A stretch of 6,706 nt of DNA from Streptomyces sp. (lineage in GTDB: Bacteria > Actinomycetota > Actinomycetes > Streptomycetales > Streptomycetaceae). Shown here in pieces: positions 1 through 6,263 of this stretch (its first letter is position 1; the number at the start of each line of letters is the position of its first letter). The position numbers were made by a program, and so were the translations under genes. The notes beneath the pieces were generated by a model, which was given only the letters and a program-made list of their open reading frames with translations, was not told the DNA's origin and searched no databases. Where the stretch lies: positions 1 through 6,706 of the forward strand of contig DOWQ01000549.1 of NCBI GenBank assembly GCA_003519485.1, read 5' to 3'.

Positions 1-40
1 CCCCCTCCGGAGGACCCGGCCCCGGCACCCGGACGAAACC

Positions 41-188
41 GCGGCCACCCCGAACGAGGGGGCACCCGACCTCAGCCCGTACACAGATCAGGACCGGGAC
101 CGGGGCGCGGCCACCCTGAACGTGGGGGCACCCCCAACGAGAGGGCACCCGACCCCAGCCCGTACACAGACAGGACCGGCACCGGGGC
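41..188. repeat. Imperfect tandem duplication in gene-free DNA
   Basis: Unit 1 spans 41-106 and unit 2 spans 107-188. Both start GCGGCCACCC, share GGGCACCCGACC and AGCCCGTACACAGA, and end in ACCGGGGC. Unit 2 is longer because a GGGGGCACCC-like segment is itself duplicated (about 124-150). Positions 11-28 resemble the tail of the unit, so the array may extend left of the window. No open frame with a credible ribosome binding site or protein family lies in 1-327. The function is unknown, and it looks like a decaying intergenic duplication. Confidence 0.7.
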
Positions 189-234
189 ATCACGGGCCGA
201 GGATGTGACCGGCATCACGCGGCTGTCGGGAAAT

Positions 235-257
235 AACCGGGGAGTGATTCCCCGTTC
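235..257. promoter_or_regulatory. Putative TetR operator, copy 1
   Basis: This is a 23-bp box with core arms CGGGGA (238-243) and TCCCCG (249-254). It matches the box at 276-298 at 18 of 23 positions and starts exactly 41 bp before it, close to four helical turns. It lies 71 bp upstream of the tetR start. TetR-family dimers typically bind palindromes of this size upstream of their own gene, so an operator is the natural reading, but that is inference from sequence alone. Confidence 0.6.
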
Positions 258-275
258 TGCTGAGTATCCGAAATG

Positions 276-298
276 AACCGGGGAAGCATTCCCCGGTT
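276..298. promoter_or_regulatory. Putative TetR operator, copy 2 (perfect palindrome)
   Basis: The perfect 10-bp arms AACCGGGGAA (276-285) and TTCCCCGGTT (289-298) surround a 3-nt centre. The box lies 29 bp upstream of the tetR start codon. Its right arm can alternatively pair with CCGGGG at 300-305. A terminator hairpin for an upstream gene is a weaker alternative, because no T-tract follows and the box has a sister copy at 235-257. Confidence 0.65.
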
Positions 299-327
299 CC
301 CGGGGCAACGCAAAGGGAGGGGCCGCC

Positions 328-978
328 GTGAACGCTGCCGCCATCGCGCTCGTGCGCGAGGAGGAGCCCCGGCTGCGGGCCGACGCGCTTCGCAACCGGG
401 AGCGGATCGTCACGGCGGCGCGGGAGATGTTCGTCGAACACGGGGCCGAGGTCCCGCTCGACGAGGTCGCCCGTCGCGCCGGCGTCGGGAACGCCACTCT
501 CTACCGGCACTTCGCGGACCGCGGGGAGCTCGTTCACCGCGTGACCCTGTACGTCACCCTCCGGATCGCCGAAGAGGCCGAGGCTGCCCTCGCCGAGGAG
601 TCGGACGGCTATGAGGCGCTGTGCCGCTTCGTCCACTCGGCGGTCGACGAGCGGATCGGCGCCCTGTGCCCGCTGCTCACGAGCGAGAGCAAGCACCGCG
701 CCGAACAGACCGAGGCGCGCGAGCGCCTGGAGCGGTCCGTCGAGGCCCTGATGGCGAGCGCGCGGGACTGCGGCCGGCTCCGTACGGACATCGAACTGGG
801 CGACCTCATGGTGGCGATCACCCAGCTCACCCGACCGCTGCCGCACAGCGGCTGCGTCGACTTCGGCAGGTTCGTCCACCGCCACCTCCAGCTGTTCCTG
901 GACGGCCTGCACACTCCCGCCCGCTCCCGCCTCCCGGGCGCGGCGGTCACTTTGGAGGACCTCCGGCAGCGACCCTGA
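328..978 (+). CDS. TetR/AcrR-family transcriptional regulator
   Basis: A 216-residue protein, in the usual range for TetR-family repressors. The N-terminal DNA-binding domain covers about residues 24-70. It includes the helix-turn-helix segment PLDEVARRAGVGNATLYRHF (43-62), where VGNATLYRHF is the recognition helix and its boundary. The rest is a helical ligand-binding and dimerisation domain with no motif that names the ligand. The GTG start is preceded by AAAGGGAGGGG (312-322) at suitable spacing. The next gene on the same strand, 109 bp on, is a multidrug-type pump, so this protein most likely represses the pump and itself through the boxes at 235-257 and 276-298. From memory, S. coelicolor has a similar TetR/efflux pair near hrdD. 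The family is certain; the target and ligand are inferred. Confidence 0.93.
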   Translation: MNAAAIALVREEEPRLRADALRNRERIVTAAREMFVEHGAEVPLDEVARRAGVGNATLYRHFADRGELVHRVTLYVTLRIAEEAEAALAEESDGYEALCRFVHSAVDERIGALCPLLTSESKHRAEQTEARERLERSVEALMASARDCGRLRTDIELGDLMVAITQLTRPLPHSGCVDFGRFVHRHLQLFLDGLHTPARSRLPGAAVTLEDLRQRP

Positions 979-990
979 CAGTCGTCCCAC

Positions 991-1009
991 GGCACTCCCC
1001 GTGAGTGCC
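991..1009 (+). other. Small hairpin between tetR and the efflux gene
   Basis: GGCACTC (991-997) pairs perfectly with GAGTGCC (1003-1009) around a 5-nt loop, 13 nt after the tetR stop. No T-tract follows. It could weaken read-through into the pump gene or protect the 3' end of the tetR message. It does not match the operator boxes upstream of tetR, and no convincing promoter was recognised in 979-1087. Confidence 0.35.
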
Positions 1010-1087
1010 CCGAGACCGTTTCCGCGCTCAGCCTTCCCCCCAGTACGTCCTGTTCTGTCTTCTTCGTATCGCTAGGTAGGCACAGCC

Positions 1088-2674
1088 ATGTCACTTTCGG
1101 ACTCCCCGGGGCACGCTCCGGCGGCCTCCGACCGGTCATCCGGCACCGGTCCCGACCCCTTGCGCTGGAAAGCGCTGATCTTCATCGCCCTCGCCCAGCT
1201 GATGGTGGTGCTCGACGCGACCATCGTGAACATCGCCCTGCCCTCCGCCCAGGCGGATCTCGGCATCTCCGACGGCAACCGGCAGTGGGTCATCACCGCC
1301 TACGCGCTCGCCTTCGGCGGGCTGCTGCTGTTCGGCGGCCGGATCTCCGACCTGTGGGGGCGCAAGCGGGCCTTCGTCGTCGGGCTCATCGGCTTCGCCG
1401 TCGCCTCGGCGCTCGGCGGCGCCGCGGCGAACGCGGGGATACTGCTGGGCGCCCGCGCCCTCCAGGGAGCCTTCGGCGCGCTGCTCGCCCCGGCGGCGCT
1501 CTCGCTGCTCGCGGTGACGTTCACCGAGTCCCGGGAGCGCGCCAAGGCGTTCGGCATCTTCGGCGCCATCGCGGGTGGTGGCGGCGCCATCGGACTGATC
1601 CTCGGCGGTGTGCTGACCGAGTACCTGGACTGGCGCTGGACCTTCTTCGTCAACATCCCGTTCGCGATCGTCGCCGCGGCCGGCGCGATCGCCGTCATCC
1701 GGGAGCCGGCCGGTGGCCGTAACCCGGCCCGGCTGGACGTGCCCGGCGTCGTCCTGGCCACCGGCGGTCTGGTCGCCCTCGTCTACGCCTTCACGCGCGC
1801 CGAGAGCGACGGCTGGGGCGCGGACACGACCGTCTCGCTGTTCGTCGCGGCGGGCGTCCTGCTCACGGCCTTCGTGATCGTCGAGTCCCGGGCGCGGAAT
1901 CCGCTGTTGCCGCTGCGGGTGGTCCTGGAGCGGAACCGGGCCGGCGTCTACCTGTCGCTCGGCCTCGCCGTCATCGGCATGTTCGGGCTGTTCCTGTTCC
2001 TCACCTACTACCTGCAGATCGTCAAGGGCTACTCCCCGGTCGTCACGGGGCTGGCCTTCCTGCCGATGATCGCGGGCATGATCACCGGTTCTACGCAGAT
2101 CGGCGCCCGGCTGATGACCCGGGTCCGGCCGCGGCTGCTGATGACGCCGGGCTTCGTGGTGGCCTCGGCCGGCATGCTGACCCTGACCCAGCTGGAGATC
2201 GGTACGTCGTACACCACGGTGATCCTGCCCGGCCTGCTGCTGATGGGCCTCGGCATGGGCACCGCCTTCATGCCCGCCATGAGCCTGGCCACGTACCAGG
2301 TGCGGCCGCAGGACTCCGGGGTCGCCTCGGCCATGATCAACACCTCGCAGCAGGTCGGCGGCGCGATCGGCACCGCGCTGCTGAACACCATCGCGGCGAG
2401 CACCACCACCGCGTACGTCGCCTCGCACGCGGCCGGCGCCCGCTCCGTCGACGCGCTGCGGCTCGAGGCGCTGGTGCACGGCTACACCACGGCGATCTGG
2501 TGGGCGCTCGGCATCCTGGTGCTCGCGGCCGTGATCGCCTACACGTTCATCGACGCCGGCCGGCAGAACGGCGGGACGGCCGTCTCCGTTTCCGGCAAGG
2601 ACGGCGAGGAGGGCAAGGGCGGCGGTGAGCACGAGGGCTCGGACGGGACCGCGGTGCCGATCCTCGCCCACTGA
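1088..2674 (+). CDS. MFS drug-efflux transporter, DHA2 (EmrB/QacA) type, 14 helices
   Basis: A 528-residue inner-membrane protein predicted to export drugs or toxic metabolites in exchange for protons. Family landmarks in order: LDATIVNIALP in helix 1 (42-52, motif D1); GGRISDLWGRKR after helix 2 (83-94, motif A); ARALQGAFGALLAP in helix 4 (122-135, motif B region); a glycine-rich antiporter segment in helix 5 (about 159-174, motif C region); DWRWTFFVNIP (181-191); and SGVASAMINTSQQVGG (410-425) in the second half. The size and number of hydrophobic segments fit the 14-helix DHA2 family, not 12-helix DHA1. The hydrophilic tail after about residue 490 is rich in Gly, Glu and Lys and is probably cytoplasmic. 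The start follows TAGGTAGG with a 7-nt gap. It probably shares a transcript with the TetR gene. The substrate cannot be read from sequence. Confidence 0.95.
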   Translation: MSLSDSPGHAPAASDRSSGTGPDPLRWKALIFIALAQLMVVLDATIVNIALPSAQADLGISDGNRQWVITAYALAFGGLLLFGGRISDLWGRKRAFVVGLIGFAVASALGGAAANAGILLGARALQGAFGALLAPAALSLLAVTFTESRERAKAFGIFGAIAGGGGAIGLILGGVLTEYLDWRWTFFVNIPFAIVAAAGAIAVIREPAGGRNPARLDVPGVVLATGGLVALVYAFTRAESDGWGADTTVSLFVAAGVLLTAFVIVESRARNPLLPLRVVLERNRAGVYLSLGLAVIGMFGLFLFLTYYLQIVKGYSPVVTGLAFLPMIAGMITGSTQIGARLMTRVRPRLLMTPGFVVASAGMLTLTQLEIGTSYTTVILPGLLLMGLGMGTAFMPAMSLATYQVRPQDSGVASAMINTSQQVGGAIGTALLNTIAASTTTAYVASHAAGARSVDALRLEALVHGYTTAIWWALGILVLAAVIAYTFIDAGRQNGGTAVSVSGKDGEEGKGGGEHEGSDGTAVPILAH

Positions 2675-2689
2675 CCCCGGCGGGAGCAG

Positions 2690-2717
2690 CCTGCCGGTCC
2701 CGCGCGGGACCGGCAGG
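2690..2717 (+). terminator. Strong hairpin after the efflux gene
   Basis: This is a perfect 28-bp palindrome: CCTGCCGGTCCCGC (2690-2703) followed by its reverse complement (2704-2717). In RNA it gives a 12-bp stem with a GCGC loop, 15 nt after the transporter stop. There is no T-tract, which is common for Streptomyces terminators. It could also act on transcripts arriving from the opposite strand. Confidence 0.7.
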
Positions 2718-2787
2718 CGATACCGGTGGGATACGCCGAACTGATCCGTCCGGGATCGAGACGAACGACCGTACGGCCCGTACTGCA

Positions 2788-2826
2788 CGTGGAGGGCCTC
2801 GCTTCGGGGGAGTGAGGCCCTCCACG
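2788..2826 (-). terminator. Strong hairpin after the MarR gene
   Basis: A perfect 13-bp stem, CGTGGAGGGCCTC (2788-2800) with GAGGCCCTCCACG (2814-2826), can be extended inward by further pairs including G-U. It starts about 31 nt past the MarR stop codon on the minus strand. Because it is symmetric it may terminate from both sides between these convergent genes. Confidence 0.7.
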
Positions 2827-2857
2827 GCTGTCCGGCATCAGGGACCGGGCCCGCTCC

Positions 2858-3361
2858 TCAGCGCTGCCAGGGCAGGTCCGCGTCGGCGCACTCCGGCTGG
2901 AGCCCCTCGGCCATCACCCGGCAGATCTCGCCGAGCTGTTCGACCTGCTCGGGGCTGAGCCGGTCGAACAGCGCGCCGCGTACGGCCGCCACGTGCCCCG
3001 GCGCCGCGCTCCGCAGCATGGCCAGCCCCGCCTCGGTGAGCACGGCGAACTGGCCGCGTTTGTCGGAGGGACAGCTCTCCCGGCGTGCCCAGCCGTTCTT
3101 CTCCAGCCGCGCCACGGCGTGGGACAGCCGGGACCGGGTGATCTTGGCCTGCTGTGCCAGCTCGGTCATCCGCATCCGGTGCTCCGGCGCCTCGGAGAGC
3201 TGCACCAGCAGGCCGTAGTAGACATGCGGCAGCGAGACGTCCCGCTGGAGCCGCCGGTCGAGGTGGTCCTCCAGCAGCGCGGTGGAGTGCAGGTACGCCT
3301 GCCAGGTCCGCTGTTCGTCGTCCGTGAGCCAGCGGGGCTCGTCCCGGGATGCCGTTGTCAT
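2858..3361 (-). CDS. MarR-family winged-helix transcriptional regulator
   Basis: A 167-residue protein, near the usual MarR length. N-terminal dimerisation helices (about 13-55) are followed by a winged helix-turn-helix. MTELAQQAKITRSRLSHAV (65-83) holds the recognition helix, and SDKRGQFAVLTEAG (99-112) holds the wing with the conserved Asp-Lys-Arg-Gly turn. C-terminal helices complete the dimer interface. It is divergent from an extradiol dioxygenase gene and probably controls it and itself through the shared 118-bp gap. From memory it resembles S. coelicolor SCO3205, a MarR regulator whose structure with DNA has been determined. The ATG at 3361 lacks a well-placed ribosome binding site but lies exactly where a transcript from the -10 element TACAGT would begin. 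The ligand is unknown; phenolic compounds are a typical MarR ligand class. Confidence 0.94.
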   Translation of the reverse strand: MTTASRDEPRWLTDDEQRTWQAYLHSTALLEDHLDRRLQRDVSLPHVYYGLLVQLSEAPEHRMRMTELAQQAKITRSRLSHAVARLEKNGWARRESCPSDKRGQFAVLTEAGLAMLRSAAPGHVAAVRGALFDRLSPEQVEQLGEICRVMAEGLQPECADADLPWQR

Positions 3362-3397
3362 GGTCCCACTGTACGAAAGTTTTTTTGAAAGTTGAAT
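3362..3397 (-). promoter_or_regulatory. Putative promoter of the MarR gene, leaderless start
   Basis: On the minus strand TACAGT (3373-3368) fits the TANNNT -10 consensus. Exactly six bases separate it from the A of the MarR start codon (3361), so the predicted first transcribed base is the A of AUG. A -35 match is poor: TTCAAC, at 17 bp spacing, agrees with TTGACA at three positions. Confidence 0.45.
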
Positions 3398-3408
3398 GAA
3401 ACGTGTTT
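3375..3408. repeat. GAAAGTT direct repeats in the divergent promoter gap
   Basis: GAAAGTT occurs at 3375-3381 and 3387-3393, with a related GAAAC at 3398-3402, giving steps of 12 and 11 bp (about one helical turn). AAAC-GT-GTTT (3399-3408) is a short inverted repeat. These overlap both divergent promoters, so they are candidate half-sites for the MarR protein. Confidence 0.35.
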
Positions 3409-3413
3409 AGACT
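3385..3413 (+). promoter_or_regulatory. Putative vegetative promoter of the dioxygenase gene
   Basis: TTGAAA (3385-3390) and TAGACT (3408-3413) are separated by 17 bp. This is a good match to the HrdB-type consensus TTGACA-N17/18-TANNNT. The predicted start is near 3420, giving a leader of about 60 nt to the ATG at 3480. The element sits inside an AT-rich stretch that stands out from the GC-rich surroundings. Confidence 0.6.
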
Positions 3414-3420
3414 CTTCCCA

Positions 3421-3435
3421 TATATTTGAAATATA
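3421..3435. promoter_or_regulatory. AT-only palindrome, candidate MarR operator
   Basis: TATATTT (3421-3427) and AAATATA (3429-3435) form a perfect inverted repeat around a single G. It lies immediately downstream of the predicted dioxygenase transcription start near 3420. A 15-bp symmetric AT-rich site is the size MarR dimers bind, and occupancy here would block initiation. The GAAAGTT repeats at 3375-3402 are the competing candidate. Confidence 0.45.
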
Positions 3436-3479
3436 AAGCAGTAAGCCTCTGAGTGAGTCCTGCTGGAACGGGAGTCGCC

Positions 3480-4268
3480 ATGTCCGTCACCGACCCCGGC
3501 GGGCGCATGCCCGCCCTCTACCTCAGCCACGGCGCGCCGCCCCTGGCCGACGACCCCGTCTGGCCCGGCGAGCTGGCCGCCTGGTCCGCCGAGCTGCCCC
3601 GGCCCCGGGCGATCCTGATGGTCTCCGCCCACTGGGAGGAGGCGCCGCTCGCGCTGAGCGCGACCACGACCGTTCCGCTCGTGTACGACTTCTGGGGCTT
3701 CCCCGAGCACTACTACCAGGTGCAGTACGCGGCTCCCGGCGCCCCTGAGCTGGCCGAACGCGTCCGGAAGACGCTGCGCACGGCCGGCACCCCGGTGCAG
3801 GACATCCCGGACCGCGGCCTCGACCACGGGGCGTACGTACCGCTCGTCGAGATGTTCCCGGCCGCCGACATCCCGGTGCTCCAGGTCTCGATGCCGACGC
3901 TCGACCCGCAGCGGCTGCTGGACATCGGCCGCAAGCTGGCCCCGCTCCGCGACGAGGGGGTGCTGATCGTCGGCAGTGGCTTCTTCACGCACAACCTGGC
4001 GGCGCTGCGCCAGGGCGGGGTGCCGGGCTGGTCGTCCGAGTTCGACGACTGGGGGCGGCGGGCGCTGGCCGGCGGCGACGTCGACGCGCTGCTGGACTTC
4101 CAGCACACGTCCCCGGCGGGCCGGCTCGCCCATCCGCGCACCGAACACTTCGCACCGCTCTTCGCCACGCTCGGGGCGGCCGAGGCCGCCGGGGACCTGG
4201 ACGGCGGGCGCAGCGTGATCGACGGCTTCTGGATGGGACTGGCGAAGCGCTCGGTGCAGTTCGGCTGA
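3480..4268 (+). CDS. Class III extradiol dioxygenase, DODA/LigB-like (YgiD type)
   Basis: A 262-residue predicted cytoplasmic non-haem metal enzyme related to 4,5-DOPA extradiol dioxygenases, which open catechol rings next to the two hydroxyls. The conserved histidines are all present: His17 in SHGAPP, His51 in VSAHWE and His223 in RTEHFAPL (likely metal ligands by family analogy), plus His116 in LDHGAY and His171 in TGH-type FFTHN (likely active site). YDFWGFPEHYY (69-79) and the C-terminal FWMGLAKRSVQFG are also typical. ATG at 3480 is chosen because GGGAG (3470-3474) lies 5 nt upstream. An in-frame GTG at 3453 has no such site and would add nine residues. It is divergent from a MarR gene, which probably senses its substrate or a related aromatic compound. 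The natural substrate is unknown. Confidence 0.93.
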   Translation: MSVTDPGGRMPALYLSHGAPPLADDPVWPGELAAWSAELPRPRAILMVSAHWEEAPLALSATTTVPLVYDFWGFPEHYYQVQYAAPGAPELAERVRKTLRTAGTPVQDIPDRGLDHGAYVPLVEMFPAADIPVLQVSMPTLDPQRLLDIGRKLAPLRDEGVLIVGSGFFTHNLAALRQGGVPGWSSEFDDWGRRALAGGDVDALLDFQHTSPAGRLAHPRTEHFAPLFATLGAAEAAGDLDGGRSVIDGFWMGLAKRSVQFG

Positions 4269-4274
4269 CGGGCG

Positions 4275-4314
4275 GGCTGCGCGGGCAGCCGGGCCGGCCG
4301 CTTCGGGGTGCCGG
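4275..4314. terminator. Possible bidirectional terminator between convergent genes
   Basis: Two small stems fill the 48-bp gap between the dioxygenase and acetyltransferase stops. GGCTGC (4275-4280) pairs with GCAGCC (4285-4290), and CCGGC (4294-4298) pairs with GCCGG (4310-4314). Both are short and lack T-tracts, so this rests mostly on position between convergent genes. Confidence 0.45.
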
Positions 4315-4316
4315 TG

Positions 4317-4844
4317 TCAGGCAGGGCCGAGCGGCTTCTCGTAGCGGGCGACGTCCCAGTAGTGGCCGAACTTGCGGCCCGCTTCGCGGTACGTCCCCAC
4401 CAGGGCGAAGCCGAAGCGGGCGTGCAACCGGAGCGAGGGCTCGTTCGGCAGGGTCACGCCGGCGTACGCGCGGTGCAGGTCCTCGCCCTCCAGCGCCTCG
4501 AACAGCGCCTTGTAGAGGAGCGTGCCGATGCCGCGGCCTCCGGTGTCCGGCGCGCAGTACACGGTCACCTCGACCGAGGTGGCGTACGCCGGCTTGGGGC
4601 GGAACGGGCTGCTGGTCGCGTAGCCGAGGATCCGGCCGTCGGGGCGCCCCTCGGCAACCAAAAGGCGGTGCGGGCCGTCCTCAGGGTGGGAGACCAACCA
4701 CGGGCGGCGCTGCGCCGCGGTGAACGGCTCGGTGTCGAAAGTGATGGCCGTCTCACGGACGTAGTGGTTGTAGAGCTCCGTCAGCGCCGGCAGATCTGCC
4801 TCTGCGCCGGGCCTGACCTGCACTTCCTGACACTGGGGCGTCAT
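4317..4844 (-). CDS. GNAT N-acetyltransferase, phosphinothricin acetyltransferase-like
   Basis: A 175-residue protein covering one whole GNAT domain and close in length to Pat/Bar enzymes, which acetylate the amino group of phosphinothricin or related amino acids using acetyl-CoA. Family signs: the N-terminal VRPGAEADLPALTELYNHYV (10-29); FDTEPFT (36-42); YATSVEVTVY (87-96) with Glu92 at the position of the Bar catalytic Glu; acetyl-CoA loop GGRGIGTLLY (102-111); LPNEPSLRLH (132-141) with His141 matching the Bar active-site His; and FKHG-like KFGHYWDVARYEKPL near the end. The ATG follows GGAG with a 5-nt gap. TACCCT (minus strand, 4873-4868) is a possible -10 without a clear -35. Many Streptomyces relatives are housekeeping or methionine-derivative acetylases, so resistance activity should not be assumed. 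It is divergent from hrdD. Confidence 0.9.
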   Translation of the reverse strand: MTPQCQEVQVRPGAEADLPALTELYNHYVRETAITFDTEPFTAAQRRPWLVSHPEDGPHRLLVAEGRPDGRILGYATSSPFRPKPAYATSVEVTVYCAPDTGGRGIGTLLYKALFEALEGEDLHRAYAGVTLPNEPSLRLHARFGFALVGTYREAGRKFGHYWDVARYEKPLGPA

Positions 4845-4905
4845 CCGGACTCCGTCTGTGGCGGGACAGGGTACTGCATGATCGGGAAAACCGACGGTCC
4901 GCAGG

Positions 4906-4931
4906 GGAATTCTGTCCGGATTCCAGTCGTT
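4906..4931 (+). promoter_or_regulatory. Sigma-R promoter of hrdD
   Basis: GGAAT (4906-4910), exactly 18 bases, then GTT (4929-4931) is an exact match to the sigma-R (thiol-oxidative stress ECF sigma) consensus GGAAT-N18-GTT of Streptomyces. It points toward hrdD, with an expected start near 4938-4941 and a leader of about 70 nt. From memory, hrdD is a known sigma-R target in S. coelicolor, which supports the call independently. Confidence 0.8.
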
Positions 4932-4948
4932 GTTTCCAGTGGAACGGG

Positions 4949-4962
4949 CACCCGACCGGGTG
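4949..4962 (+). other. Short inverted repeat in the hrdD leader
   Basis: CACCCG (4949-4954) and CGGGTG (4957-4962) are separated by two bases. The repeat falls about 10-25 nt after the predicted sigma-R start. As RNA, a 2-nt loop would force loss of a closing pair, so a DNA-binding site is as likely as a hairpin. No function is assigned. Confidence 0.3.
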
Positions 4963-5008
4963 TACGTCCCGCCAATGACCGCGACCTACTCATCGTAAGG
5001 GAGCACGC

Positions 5009-6034
<1,026 letters not shown>

Positions 6035-6056
6035 CCGCCGGCCGCTCGCTCCGGAC

Positions 6057-6098
6057 GAGCCCCGACGCCTTCCCCCCGGGCGCCGGGGCTCTCCTTTT
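6057..6098 (+). terminator. Rho-independent terminator of hrdD
   Basis: GAGCCCCGACGCC (6057-6069) pairs with GGCGCCGGGGCTC (6079-6091) with a single A-C mismatch, around a C-rich 9-nt loop. It is followed by TCCTTTT (6092-6098). It starts 22 nt after the hrdD stop. This is the only hairpin in the window with a T-tract. Confidence 0.85.
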
Positions 6099-6124
6099 GC
6101 CCGGTGGGCGGGGGTGGAGGGCGG

Positions 6125-6226
6125 CCGCCTGTGCCGCCCGCCCGTGGCCGCCCGCCTGTGTCCACTCGCCGGTCCCTGCCCGCCTGTGCCCATCGCCTGC
6201 GTCCACTCATGCCCGTCGATGCCCGT
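6125..6226. repeat. Degenerate short repeats between hrdD and fruR
   Basis: GCCTGTG occurs at 6127-6133, 6154-6160 and 6182-6188, with GCCTGCG at 6195-6201. GTCCACTC follows two of them (6160-6167 and 6201-6208). ATGCCCGT is repeated at 6209-6216 and 6219-6226, a 10-bp step. No credible gene was seen in 6035-6305, and no stop-free frame there has family-like content. The repeats may be slippage-derived spacer DNA. Confidence 0.55.
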
Positions 6227-6231
6227 ATGTG

Positions 6232-6260
6232 TTTACTTCCCAGCGGCTTCGCCGTAATGT
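6232..6260 (+). promoter_or_regulatory. Putative promoter of the DeoR/fruR gene
   Basis: TTTACT (6232-6237) and TAATGT (6255-6260) are separated by 17 bp. The -35 agrees with TTGACA at four positions and the -10 fits TANNNT. The predicted start is near 6267, giving a leader of about 39 nt. It is the best vegetative-type element between the hrdD terminator and the start codon. Confidence 0.5.
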
Positions 6261-6263
6261 GCC

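Noticed and set aside
41..298. CRISPR array or mobile-element end at the left side
   Set aside because: There are only two imperfect contiguous units with no spacers, and no transposase or terminal inverted repeats are visible.
1136..2788. Long open frame antisense to the efflux gene
   Set aside because: It lies wholly over the transporter and its terminator. Its composition (Arg, Gly, Asp, Gln) is the usual artefact of GC-rich codon bias and it shows no family motif.
3453..3479. GTG at 3453 as the dioxygenase start
   Set aside because: It has no ribosome binding site at proper spacing, whereas GGGAG stands 5 nt before the ATG at 3480. The added residues are outside the family alignment.
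2838..4148. Long minus-strand open frame spanning the MarR and dioxygenase genes
   Set aside because: It overlaps two genes with clear family signatures, crosses their promoter region and has low-complexity composition.
4317..4844. Acetyltransferase as a phosphinothricin self-resistance gene of a biosynthetic cluster
   Set aside because: It has the right family and active-site residues, but nothing around it belongs to a phosphinothricin pathway and such homologues are widespread.
4899..4924. Minus-strand GGAAT as a divergent sigma-R promoter for the acetyltransferase
   Set aside because: The triplet 18 nt downstream on that strand is CGG, not GTT, so only the plus-strand copy fits.
4941..4968. 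GGAAC followed by CGTC as a second ECF (sigma-E type) promoter of hrdD
   Set aside because: The spacing (19 nt before CGTC) is too long for the sigma-E consensus, and no TCT lies at 16-17 nt after AAC.
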